A stretch of DNA of 37,109 nt from an uncultured Oscillospiraceae bacterium (GCA_934589705.1 CAKTOH010000013.1:1-37109); one strand, 5' to 3'; counted from the stretch's first letter, positions 15,295-22,138 are shown. Program-made: numbers and translations. Notes: generated by a model not told the origin, from the sequence alone.

Positions 15295-15372
15295 GCGAAG
15301 CGCAAAGGCTCCCCTTGCTGACCAAGGGGAGCTGTCTCGTGCGTCCCCCGCAAGCACGAGACTGAGGGGATC
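15295..15372 (-). repeat. R1-family repeat, copy D
   Basis: Read on the - strand: CCCCTCAGT, a stem-loop with arms CTCGTGC/GCACGAG, then a second stem-loop AGCTCCCCTTG/CAAGGGGAGCC and TTTGCGCTT. Same layout as the other R1 copies but with different first-stem arms. Confidence 0.7.
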
Positions 15373-15390
15373 AGAACGTACCTATTTTGA

Positions 15391-15497
15391 CAATCCCTCA
15401 GTCATGGCCTTGCGTGAGACGGCCATGCCAGCTCCCTTTACACAAGGGAGCCGGGGTGCTCCCGCACCAGTACGTTTTTTGATGGCTCTCGGAATAC
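15391..15497 (+). repeat. R1 interspersed repeat, copy B
   Basis: CAATCCCTCAGTC, a stem-loop with arms ATGGCC/GGCCAT, then GCTCCCTTTACACAAGGGAGC and GGTGCTCCCGCACCAGT, matching copy A outside the first stem. Non-coding. Confidence 0.85.
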
Positions 15498-15500
15498 TTT

Positions 15501-15542
15501 GGGGATTGCCACACCAGTCTGCGGACTGGTTCGCAATGACAA
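15501..15542 (+). repeat. R2 right arm
   Basis: GGGGATTGCCACACCAGT-CTGCGG-ACTGGTTCGCAATGACA, identical in layout to the right ends of the complete R2 elements at 21196-21424 and 28523-28717. With 15118-15241 it brackets two R1 copies. Confidence 0.75.
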
Positions 15543-15620
15543 CTCTTTTATTCCGAATCGTCCCGGAGGGACACCGCTGTTATTCCCTTTTCACCATTCA
15601 CTCTGCGTTAAAACGAAAGC

Positions 15621-15647
15621 GGGCGCGGTGCTTTTCGCACCGCGCCC
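15621..15647 (-). terminator. Hairpin terminator after htrA
   Basis: An 11-bp GC-rich stem (GGGCGCGGTGC arms) with a five-base loop, 13 bases beyond the htrA stop. On the - strand it is followed by a T-rich GCTTTCGTTTT. Confidence 0.7.
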
Positions 15648-15659
15648 GTTGGCGTTTTC

Positions 15660-17147
15660 TCAGCCGCCGAAGTAACGGCGGAAGTAATCGAACCAGTCAC
15701 CGTAGTCGCCGCTGGGCATCTGCGGCTCAGCCGGCTGGGTTTCCTGGGTGGTGTCGGTCTGGGGCTTTTCCTCCAGAGTGATGTTCAGAGTCAGGCTCTC
15801 GCCGCTGCGGTAGACGGTAATGGTGGTTTCGTCGCCGCCCTTGAAGTCCCGCAGAGCCCGGGTCAGGGTGGTCAGATTGGTGACCTCGTGGCCGCCCACA
15901 TCGGTGATGATGTCCTTGGGCTGGACACCGGCCTTTTCCGCCGCGCCGCCGGCTTCCACGCTCTTGACGTAAGCACCGGTGGGCAGGTTGTACCGGGCAG
16001 CCTCTTCCTCGTCCACGCTGATGACGCTGACACCCAGATAGGCGCTGGACACATAGCCGTGGTCGATCAGATCGGAGAACATGGAGGACACGTCGTCAAT
16101 GGGGATGGCGAAGCCGATGCCCTCAATGCTGGCGCCGGAATTGGTGGTGCCGGAGTACTTGGCGGTGGTGATGCCGACCACCTGGCCGTACATATTGAAC
16201 AGAGGGCCGCCGGAGTTGCCGGGGTTAATGGCGGCATCGGTCTGAATCATGCTGATGGTGGTGGCGCCGCTGCTGGTGGAAACCTCCCGGTTGATGCCGC
16301 TGACGTAGCCGATGGTCTGGGTGGCGGAGAGCTTGCCCAGGGGGTTGCCGATGGCGGCGACCATATCGCCGATGGACAGGTCATGGCTGCTGCCCAGGGT
16401 GGCGGCGGGCAGACCGGTAGCCTCGACTTTCAGCACGGCCACGTCATTGGTGGAGTCCTTGCCCATGAGCTTGGCCTCATATTCCGTGCCGTCGTGGGTG
16501 GTGACGGTGAGAGAATCCGCGTCCTCTACCACATGGCAGTTGGTGACGATGTAACCGTCCTCGGTGAGAATGAAGCCGGAGCCGGAGGAAGTGCCGGTGG
16601 TAGTGCCGTAGACGCTGTTGGAGGTCACGGTGCCGGTGATGGCCACCACGTTGTCCACGCAGGCGGCGTAGAGCTGGGCGGGGGTCATGGCACTGCCGTC
16701 CGTGGGCACGGTGTAGGATTTGCCGGTGCCGGCGGTCGTGTCGATCTGCTTTTGCAGAACGCTTAGCTTCTCGCTCAGCGCCTGATCCCGGGCTTCCCAG
16801 CGGCTGTTGATGGAGGCGGCGGTGATGCCGCAGCCGGCGGCTACCAGAACGACGGTCAGCACAACCGCCAGAATGGGCTGCCAGATGGGTCTGTGATGGG
16901 TCTTGGGCTTATGGGGCTTCCGGGGGGCGTTCTCCGGAGAAGGAGTACCGCCGGAATGGGGCATTTCATAGGGAGAGTTGGCGTAGGGGGAAGCGCGCCT
17001 TGCCTGGGCTGCGTAGGGGCAGCCGGTTTCGGGCTCCTGCGTATCAGGCGCGTCCTGAACGCTCTGGGCTTCCGGAGCGTCGGAGGATTCCGGCGCGGCG
17101 GGCTGGTTTTCAAATTCGTTGGTTTCGCTGCTTTCAAAGGATTCCAT
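15660..17147 (-). CDS. htrA: HtrA/DegP-like membrane-anchored serine protease
   Basis: A 495-residue S1C protease. Residues 1-88 are a proline- and glutamate-rich cytosolic tail, and 90-108 form one transmembrane helix. The extracytoplasmic trypsin-like domain carries the catalytic triad H205 (TNCHVV), D235 (NDVAVLKV) and S312 (NPGNSGGPL). A single PDZ domain follows (about 385-465: YLGVSVISVDEEEAARYNLP, AGVQPKDIITDVGG). The C-terminal tail ends FDYFRRYFGG. HtrA degrades misfolded exported proteins under stress. AAGGAGGAACC precedes ATG. It has a consensus promoter that overlaps the terminator of the upstream DUF1540 gene. Confidence 0.95.
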   Translation of the reverse strand: MESFESSETNEFENQPAAPESSDAPEAQSVQDAPDTQEPETGCPYAAQARRASPYANSPYEMPHSGGTPSPENAPRKPHKPKTHHRPIWQPILAVVLTVVLVAAGCGITAASINSRWEARDQALSEKLSVLQKQIDTTAGTGKSYTVPTDGSAMTPAQLYAACVDNVVAITGTVTSNSVYGTTTGTSSGSGFILTEDGYIVTNCHVVEDADSLTVTTHDGTEYEAKLMGKDSTNDVAVLKVEATGLPAATLGSSHDLSIGDMVAAIGNPLGKLSATQTIGYVSGINREVSTSSGATTISMIQTDAAINPGNSGGPLFNMYGQVVGITTAKYSGTTNSGASIEGIGFAIPIDDVSSMFSDLIDHGYVSSAYLGVSVISVDEEEAARYNLPTGAYVKSVEAGGAAEKAGVQPKDIITDVGGHEVTNLTTLTRALRDFKGGDETTITVYRSGESLTLNITLEEKPQTDTTQETQPAEPQMPSGDYGDWFDYFRRYFGG

Positions 17148-17244
17148 ATTCTGGTTCCTCCTTGTTTTTTATTTGCCCTCATCATAGGCGTCACTTATTA
17201 AGATTTTATGTATTTGCCTGGAATATTTCTTTAATTTCTGTTTT

Positions 17245-17273
17245 ATCATAAGGGACAGAAACCGGTCTGTCAA
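17245..17273 (-). promoter_or_regulatory. Promoter of htrA
   Basis: On the - strand, TTGACA (17268-17273), 17-base spacer, TATGAT (17245-17250). The -35 immediately follows the T-run of the DUF1540 terminator. Confidence 0.85.
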
Positions 17274-17305
17274 GAAAAAACAGGCTCCCTTTTTGAGGGA
17301 GCCTG
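17274..17305 (-). terminator. Terminator of the DUF1540 gene
   Basis: On the - strand, CAGGCTCCCT-CAAAA-AGGGAGCCTG followed by TTTTTTC and then directly by the htrA -35 TTGACA. Confidence 0.85.
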
Positions 17306-17313
17306 ACCGTGCG

Positions 17314-17478
17314 TTAGCGCATCCGGAAGGACTTGCAGTCCGTGCACTGATCCACGGTGGGACAGGCCTCGTGGGTGCCCACCAGAATCCGATCCAGGGA
17401 GCAGTAGTTCTCCTTGTCGCAGTGGTGGGCGCACTGAGACACCGTGCACTCGATACACTTATTGGCATGACAATCCAT
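17314..17478 (-). CDS. DUF1540 small cysteine-rich protein
   Basis: A 54-residue protein starting MDCHANKCIECTVSQC and ending CTDCKSFRMR, with eight cysteines (positions 3, 8, 11, 16, 20, 26, 39, 45) plus C48 before the terminal SFRMR. The CxxCxxxxC spacing, the IxVGxxxA core (ILVGTHEA) and the final CKSF fit the DUF1540 family of clostridial and bacillar mini-proteins, probably metal binding; function unknown. AAAGGAGGATATTTTT precedes ATG at 17478, and a clear terminator follows. It is divergent from rpe. Easily missed because of its length. Confidence 0.88.
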   Translation of the reverse strand: MDCHANKCIECTVSQCAHHCDKENYCSLDRILVGTHEACPTVDQCTDCKSFRMR

Positions 17479-17542
17479 AAAAATATCCTCCTTTGATTTG
17501 GGGTACGCCGGTAGTATGGCAGAAAGAGCGGAAAGTATGCGC

Positions 17543-17570
17543 TTGCATTTTCTTCAATTTGTGATACCAT
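17543..17570 (+). promoter_or_regulatory. Promoter of rpe
   Basis: TTGCAT (17543-17548), 16-base spacer, TACCAT (17565-17570). Moderate match in the divergent DUF1540/rpe region. Confidence 0.5.
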
Positions 17571-17602
17571 GAATGCAGATTTTTGCAAAAGGAGATCAAA
17601 GC

Positions 17603-18253
17603 ATGGCGATTCTTTCCCCCTCGATTCTGTCCGCGGATTTTGCCAATCTGGAGCGGGATATCCATAATATTGAGGAAAACGGCGCCCACTGGGTTCATGT
17701 GGACGTGATGGACGGCCTGTTCGTGCCGAATATCACCATCGGTCTGCCGGTGGTGCGGGACATCCGCAAGGTGACGAAGCTCCCTCTGGACGTGCATCTG
17801 ATGATCGACCGTCCCATCCGGTATGCCGAGGGCTTTTTGAAGGCCGGGGCGGACTGGCTGACCATCCACCTGGAGGCGGACACCCCGGAAAACACCATGG
17901 CATGTCTGGAGAAAATCCGGGCGCTGGGCGGCAAGGCGGGACTTGCCCTGAAGCCGGGCACGCCGGCAGAGGCGGCGCTTCCTTATCTGACGAAATGCGA
18001 CATGATTCTTGTCATGACGGTAGAACCCGGTTTTGGCGGCCAGTCCTTCATGGCGGATATGATGGAAAAGACCCGGTTCCTCCGGGAAAAGCTGGACGAG
18101 GTGAATCCCGGCTGCCATATCCAGGTGGACGGAGGCATTGACGAAAAGACCCAGGCCGTCTGCAAGGAGAACGGCGTGGATGTGTTCGTGGCAGGCTCCG
18201 CCTACTTCAAGGCCAAGGATCGGGCGAAATTCGTCCGCACCATTCAGGGCTGA
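17603..18253 (+). CDS. rpe: Ribulose-phosphate 3-epimerase
   Basis: A 216-residue TIM-barrel enzyme interconverting ribulose-5-P and xylulose-5-P in the pentose phosphate pathway. Family signatures are complete: N-terminal LSPSILSADFANL, metal/catalytic HVDVMDGLFVPN, DVHLMIDRP, the MTVEPGFGGQSF loop and the final VDGGI and VAGSAYF phosphate-binding segments. Length is normal. AAAGGAG lies nine bases before the ATG at 17603; an in-frame extension to 17573 lacks support. Monocistronic, followed by a new promoter. Confidence 0.97.
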   Translation: MAILSPSILSADFANLERDIHNIEENGAHWVHVDVMDGLFVPNITIGLPVVRDIRKVTKLPLDVHLMIDRPIRYAEGFLKAGADWLTIHLEADTPENTMACLEKIRALGGKAGLALKPGTPAEAALPYLTKCDMILVMTVEPGFGGQSFMADMMEKTRFLREKLDEVNPGCHIQVDGGIDEKTQAVCKENGVDVFVAGSAYFKAKDRAKFVRTIQG

Positions 18254-18306
18254 ATAGTCACTCAAAGGGAAAAGATAAATGTATACCGATTTTGTTATAT
18301 CGACAA

Positions 18307-18335
18307 TTGACATTTCCTATCCCAGCCTGTATAAT
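18307..18335 (+). promoter_or_regulatory. Perfect-consensus promoter of the scaffold/GGGtGRT operon
   Basis: TTGACA (18307-18312), exactly 17 bases, TATAAT (18330-18335). The leader that follows contains an AACGG/CCGTT hairpin and AAGGCG/CGCCTT near 18372-18390. Points to high expression. Confidence 0.92.
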
Positions 18336-18411
18336 ATTTGCGGAAAACGGGGGTTACCGTTTGTAAATCCGAAGGCGGGAACAACGCCTTTTGAAAGAAA
18401 GGAAAATTGCC

Positions 18412-19104
18412 ATGATTTATAGTGCAGAAGTACAGAATATGTGCTCCGTGGCCAAGGGTGCCTATCACGGCCCCGCTCCCATTCCCGAAGAGGGCAAGTG
18501 GGTGCAGGCGAAGGAGATCAAGGACATCAGCGGCTTCACCCACGGCATCGGCTGGTGTGCGCCTCAGCAGGGTGCCTGCAAGCTGACCCTGAACATCAAG
18601 GAGGGCATCATCGAGGAGGCTCTGGTGGAGACCATCGGCTGCTCCGGTATGACCCACTCCGCAGCTATGGCTGCTGAGATTCTCATCGGCAAGACCATTC
18701 TGGAGGCACTGAACACCGACCTGGTGTGCGATGCCATCAACACCGCTATGCGGGAGCTGTTCCTGCAGATCGCCTACGGCCGCAGCCAGTCTGCGTTCTC
18801 CGAGGGCGGCCTGGTGGTGGGCGCTTCCCTGGAGGATCTGGGCAAGGGCCTGCGCAGCCAGGTGGGCACCATGTTTGCCACCAAGTCCAAGGGCCCCCGT
18901 TACCTGGAGATGGCCGAGGGCTATGTGACTCGGGTGGCTCTGGACGAGGACAACCTGATCATCGGCTATGAGTTCATCAACCTGGGCAAGATGATGGACT
19001 TCATCAAGAAGGGTGACGATGCCAACACCGCCTACAAGAAGGCTATGGGTCATTACGGCCGCTTCGACAACGCGCCCAAGTACATCGACCCCCGTCAGGA
19101 ATAA
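18412..19104 (+). CDS. NifU/IscU-like iron-sulfur scaffold homologue
   Basis: A 230-residue protein. The segment LVETIGCSGMTHSAAMAAEILIGKT (about 71-95, named by its landmarks IGCSG and the helix after it) matches the conserved core of NifU/IscU scaffolds. Other cysteines at 11, 49, 56 and 106 could take part in cluster binding. The protein is longer than IscU and has an unusual N-terminal region (GIGWCAPQQGACKL). It is annotated in Clostridia as an iron-sulfur scaffold-like protein next to GGGtGRT genes. AAAGGAAAATTGCC precedes ATG at 18412. Codons are strongly biased to GGC, ATC, AAG and CTG, as in highly expressed genes. It shares a perfect promoter and a 15-base gap with the next gene. 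Actual cluster assembly is inference. Confidence 0.85.
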   Translation: MIYSAEVQNMCSVAKGAYHGPAPIPEEGKWVQAKEIKDISGFTHGIGWCAPQQGACKLTLNIKEGIIEEALVETIGCSGMTHSAAMAAEILIGKTILEALNTDLVCDAINTAMRELFLQIAYGRSQSAFSEGGLVVGASLEDLGKGLRSQVGTMFATKSKGPRYLEMAEGYVTRVALDEDNLIIGYEFINLGKMMDFIKKGDDANTAYKKAMGHYGRFDNAPKYIDPRQE

Positions 19105-19119
19105 GAGGAGGACGAAACA

Positions 19120-20121
19120 ATGGCTTTGTTTGAAAGTTACGAAAGAAGAATCGACAAGATCAACGGCGTCCTGGCTCAGTACGGCATCTCCTCCGTGGAA
19201 GAGTGCCGGGAGATCTGCAAGGCGAAGGGCTTCGATCCCTATGAGATCGTCAAGGGCATTCAGCCCATCTGCTTCGAGAACGCCTGCTGGGCTTACACCG
19301 TGGGCGCCGCCATCGCTCTGAAGAAGGGCGTGAAGACCGCCGCTGAGGCCGCCGAGGCCATCGGCATCGGCCTGCAGGCTTTCTGCATCGACGGCTCCGT
19401 GGCCGAGGATCGGAAGGTCGGTCTGGGTCACGGCAACCTGGGCGCCATGCTGCTGCGGGACGAGACCAAGTGCTTCGCCTTCCTGGCAGGCCACGAGTCC
19501 TTCGCCGCCGCCGAGGGTGCCATCGGCATCGCCCGGTCTGCCAATAAGGCTCGTAAGGAGCCCCTGCGGGTCATCCTGAACGGCCTGGGCAAGGACGCCG
19601 CTCAGATCATCTCCCGGATCAACGGCTTTACCTATGTGCAGACCCAGTTCGACTACTACACCGGCGAGCTGAAGATCGTCAAGGAGTACAAGTACTCCGA
19701 CGGCGAGCGGGCTGCCGTTCGCTGCTTCGGTGCCGACGATGTCCGCGAGGGCGTTGCCATCATGCACCACGAGGGCGTGGACGTTTCCATCACCGGCAAC
19801 TCCACCAACCCCACCCGGTTCCAGCACCCCGTTGCCGGCACCTACAAGAAGGAGTGTGTCGAGCAGGGCAAGAAGTACTTCTCCGTGGCCTCCGGCGGCG
19901 GCACGGGCCGTACCCTGCATCCTGACAACATGGCCGCAGGTCCTGCTTCCTACGGCATGACCGACACCATGGGTCGTATGCACTCCGACGCTCAGTTCGC
20001 CGGTTCCTCATCCGTCCCCGCTCACGTGGAAATGATGGGCTTCCTGGGCATGGGCAACAACCCCATGGTCGGTGCTACTGTTTCTGTGGCCGTGGCTGTG
20101 GAAGAGGCTCTGAAGGGCTAA
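19120..20121 (+). CDS. GGGtGRT protein
   Basis: A 333-residue soluble protein of the GGGtGRT family, named for the motif at residues 259-265 (SGGGTGRTLHPDN). Other conserved-looking blocks are CFENACWAYTVGAAIAL, GLGHGNLGAMLLRDETK, FLAGHESFAAAEGA and the glycine-rich C terminus GFLGMGNNPMVGATVSVAVAVEEA. The function of the family is not established. Glycine-rich loops suggest nucleotide or phosphate binding, which is inference. AGAGGAGGACG precedes ATG. It always appears beside a scaffold-like gene in the genomes I recall. Codon bias is extreme and there is a strong terminator, so the product is probably abundant. Confidence 0.88.
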   Translation: MALFESYERRIDKINGVLAQYGISSVEECREICKAKGFDPYEIVKGIQPICFENACWAYTVGAAIALKKGVKTAAEAAEAIGIGLQAFCIDGSVAEDRKVGLGHGNLGAMLLRDETKCFAFLAGHESFAAAEGAIGIARSANKARKEPLRVILNGLGKDAAQIISRINGFTYVQTQFDYYTGELKIVKEYKYSDGERAAVRCFGADDVREGVAIMHHEGVDVSITGNSTNPTRFQHPVAGTYKKECVEQGKKYFSVASGGGTGRTLHPDNMAAGPASYGMTDTMGRMHSDAQFAGSSSVPAHVEMMGFLGMGNNPMVGATVSVAVAVEEALKG

Positions 20122-20154
20122 GTCCTTTCTGGCGGATATCCATTGATACAAAAG

Positions 20155-20185
20155 ACCCGCTCCCGGTTTCCGGGGGCGGGTTTTT
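20155..20185 (+). terminator. Terminator of the GGGtGRT operon
   Basis: ACCCGC-T-CCCGG-TTT-CCGGG-G-GCGGGT stem followed by TTTTT. Confidence 0.9.
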
Positions 20186-20233
20186 GCATCTTAGAATTTG
20201 ATGGGCTAAGTGGTTAGGACAACAAGCTTTTTA

Positions 20234-20626
20234 TTAAACATAATACGGATTTGGCTTAAACAGTAGGGTAATGCAGTCAATTAGCCAACCAAGGCCGAAT
20301 AGACCAATAGTAAATAGGTACACAATACCCATTCCAATTTTTCCCTCATAGAATTTGTGGGCACCAAAAAAGCCCAGGAACAGGCAAAGGAAGAAAGCTA
20401 CCCACTTGTTTTTTACACGCCCACCGGCAAAGACAACATTATTGTTGGCGTTCGTATTGGTGTTATTGATAACAATATTCGGCTGTTCGCCCTGCTTCAA
20501 TTCCTCTACCTGGCATCCGCAATGTGTGCAGATAACAGCATTGGCAGGAATCCTTTCACCGCAGTGCTTGCAGAACTTTGTGTCCTGCTGTGCGGAAGCA
20601 TTTGCTGCTTGGGTTTCATTACTCAT
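20234..20626 (-). CDS. Zinc-ribbon TM2-domain membrane protein
   Basis: A 130-residue protein. Residues 19-36 form a zinc ribbon (CKHCGERIP...CTHCG, two CxxC pairs). An asparagine-rich linker follows (NNTNTNANNN), then a TM2 domain with two helices: KNKWVAFFLCLFLGFFGAHKFYEG (first helix and the G-HKFY turn) and a second from about 98 to 120. Function of such proteins is unclear. AGGGAGAAG precedes ATG. The gene and its divergent neighbour are visibly more AT-rich than the surroundings, suggesting acquisition. Expression is probably controlled through the operator at its transcription start. Confidence 0.88.
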   Translation of the reverse strand: MSNETQAANASAQQDTKFCKHCGERIPANAVICTHCGCQVEELKQGEQPNIVINNTNTNANNNVVFAGGRVKNKWVAFFLCLFLGFFGAHKFYEGKIGMGIVYLFTIGLFGLGWLIDCITLLFKPNPYYV

Positions 20627-20680
20627 ATTCTTCTCCCTTTCTGATCCAGTGTATCTTTTGCATTGACAGAAAGAATCCTA

Positions 20681-20704
20681 TAACAGGAAGCTTTCTTCCT
20701 GTTA
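20681..20704. promoter_or_regulatory. Operator O1 (perfect inverted repeat)
   Basis: TAACAGGAAG-CTTT-CTTCCTGTTA, perfect 10-bp arms, at the start site of the TM2 gene and overlapping the edge of its -10. Core GGAA-N6-TTCC. Confidence 0.75.
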
Positions 20705-20732
20705 CTATACATATAAACCTCCTGTTTGTCAA
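20704..20732 (-). promoter_or_regulatory. Promoter of the TM2 gene
   Basis: On the - strand, TTGACA (20727-20732), 17-base spacer, TATAGT (20704-20709). Confidence 0.85.
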
Positions 20733-20734
20733 CA

Positions 20735-20760
20735 ATTATAGGAAGTATAATTCCTGTAAT
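20735..20760. promoter_or_regulatory. Operator O2 and XRE-gene -10
   Basis: ATTATAGGAA-GTATAA-TTCCTGTAAT, arms matching 9 of 10. Same GGAA-N6-TTCC core and spacing as O1. A TATAAT (20746-20751) for the + strand regulator gene lies in its centre. Confidence 0.7.
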
Positions 20761-20781
20761 GAGTGCGCAGGGGGAAGAATA

Positions 20782-21111
20782 ATGCTGTTATTTGATTTCC
20801 ATATGATTGGGAATAAGCTTTTTGCAATACGCAAACGGCAGGGGCTGACACAAGCTGAGGTTGCGGAAGCGGCTGGCCTTTCTGACAGAACATATGCAGA
20901 GATAGAACGCGGAACGGTTAATATGCGCATCGAAACAATTTTGAGAATCTGCAATGTGCTCCATATTACGCCAGATGAAGTCTTAACGGCGGAGAATACG
21001 CGGATGCGTGAACAGGAAGAGGAATTGCTTGCACGGTTGAAAGCTTGTAATCCGAAGGAGAAAGAAACGGCGTTGCAGTTGCTTTCAATTTATTTGAAAT
21101 CGTTGGATTGA
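20782..21111 (+). CDS. XRE-family transcriptional regulator
   Basis: A 109-residue protein. Residues 9-65 form a Cro/C1-type helix-turn-helix (MIGNKLFAIRKRQGLTQAEVAEAAG, SDRTYAEIERG, MRIETILRICNVLHI). A short charged C-terminal helical tail (EEELLARLKACNPKEKE) may dimerise. GGGGGAAG precedes ATG at 20782; an internal ATG at 20803 is possible. It is divergent from the TM2 gene. Two matching inverted repeats lie in the shared 155-base region, one over each promoter, so autorepression and control of the TM2 gene are likely. AT-rich relative to neighbours. Confidence 0.9.
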   Translation: MLLFDFHMIGNKLFAIRKRQGLTQAEVAEAAGLSDRTYAEIERGTVNMRIETILRICNVLHITPDEVLTAENTRMREQEEELLARLKACNPKEKETALQLLSIYLKSLD

Positions 21112-21195
21112 TTGTAGTGGCGCATAGGCTAAGTTGCAGAATTTGCACTGGCTTGTAATAACGACGTAATTTGAAAGTAATCTGTAAAGCACAAG

Positions 21196-21424
21196 AGGAG
21201 CTGTCTCAAAATAGCAAAGAGCCCAAATAGAACAATGTCATTGCGAGCCAGTGCTCACACTGGCGTGGCAATCCCCTCCGATTTTCAAACATCTACGTTA
21301 GGAAATCTTGGATTTTACGCCTATCCGGGGGATTGCCACACCAGTGACACCGGTCACTGGTTCGCAATGACATTGTATATTTTGGCTATGTTGACCCATA
21401 GGGGCACTTAACGAGACAACCCCT
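21196..21424. repeat. R2 inverted-repeat element, complete copy
   Basis: A 229-base element with imperfect terminal inverted repeats AGGAGCTGTCTC and GAGACAACCCCT (10 of 12 pair). It has inner arms ACAATGTCATTGCGAGCCAGTG and its complement near 21355-21376, and a central unpaired AT-rich spacer. The right 65 bases recur inverted at 28523-28590 almost unchanged. No open reading frame. MITE-like. Confidence 0.85.
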
Positions 21425-21513
21425 TTATGCTACTCCGCTTTCAGAATCCGCCCCCCCTTGGTTTCCGGAATACCGTCGTGTTTCCTCTTCTCCGATAAAG
21501 CGATTTCCGATAG

Positions 21514-21540
21514 AAAGCCTGGCTGGTGGCCAGGCTTTTT
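21514..21540 (+). terminator. Terminator upstream of def
   Basis: AAAGCCTGG-CTGGTGG-CCAGGCTTT followed by TT. It lies just before the def promoter and has no recognised gene upstream on this strand except the XRE gene 400 bases away. Confidence 0.7.
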
Positions 21541-21542
21541 CC

Positions 21543-21571
21543 TTGCGTCCGGGATTTTTCCGTGGTAAAAT
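21543..21571 (+). promoter_or_regulatory. Promoter of the peptide deformylase gene
   Basis: TTGCGT (21543-21548), 17-base spacer, TAAAAT (21566-21571). Confidence 0.6.
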
Positions 21572-21600
21572 AGGGAAAAACGGCGTAAGGAGTCAAAAAG

Positions 21601-22014
21601 ATGGTAAGAGAATTGGTACACGACCCGTTATTTCTGGGCAGGAAAAGTGAAACTGCCACAAAAGCGGATTTACAGATCGCCCAGGACTTGCTGGACACCT
21701 TGACGGCGCACAAGGATACCTGCGTGGGCATGGCGGCGAACATGATCGGCCACTGCGTGCGCGTCATCGCCTTTGACAACCAGGGAACCTATCAGCTGAT
21801 GCTGAACCCGGAGATCGTGAAGGCGGCAGGGGAGTATGAGACGGAGGAAGGGTGCCTGTCCCTGCTGGGCGGCCCCCGGAAAACCAGACGGTTCGAGAAA
21901 ATCAAGGTGCGCTACGAAACGCCGGATTTTCAGGTAAGGCTGAAAACCTTCACCGGCTGGACAGCCCAGATCATCCAGCACGAAATCGACCATTGCAACG
22001 GAATTCTCATATAA
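21601..22014 (+). CDS. def: Peptide deformylase, short clostridial type with altered motif 1
   Basis: A 137-residue metalloenzyme of the deformylase family, which removes formyl from nascent N-terminal methionine. Motif 2 EEGCLSL (Cys85) and motif 3 HEIDH (His127, Glu128, His131) supply the metal ligands and catalytic glutamate. Motif 1, normally GxGxAAxQ, reads VGMAANMIG, so the oxyanion-hole glutamine is methionine (M48). The same substitution is familiar to me from short clostridial homologues, so it is probably a subfamily trait rather than damage. AAGGAGTCAAAAAG precedes ATG. Monocistronic. Confidence 0.9.
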   Translation: MVRELVHDPLFLGRKSETATKADLQIAQDLLDTLTAHKDTCVGMAANMIGHCVRVIAFDNQGTYQLMLNPEIVKAAGEYETEEGCLSLLGGPRKTRRFEKIKVRYETPDFQVRLKTFTGWTAQIIQHEIDHCNGILI

Positions 22015-22138
22015 CAAAAAGACTTGCAGGCCAAAAAATGTACGAAAACAGAGCATCCGGATAATGGCTAAAATTTTTGTAAAATCCGGTGGCTTTTTGT
22101 GTAAAAGGGAAAAAAACGTCGAATTGATTTAGGCTGTG

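Noticed and set aside
15118..15542. Possible CRISPR array in the repeat cluster
   Set aside because: Repeats differ in length, orientation and spacing and are themselves palindromic; there is no regular unit and no cas gene.
15107..15781. 224-codon + strand open frame between the LCP and htrA genes
   Set aside because: It consists entirely of R1/R2 repeat sequence and the htrA 3' end, without a ribosome-binding site or conserved domain.
18295..19983. 562-codon - strand open frame over the scaffold/GGGtGRT operon
   Set aside because: Antisense to two highly codon-biased genes. Composition is typical of a mirror frame (VVGGG, HDLLG), and it would start inside the GGGtGRT gene.
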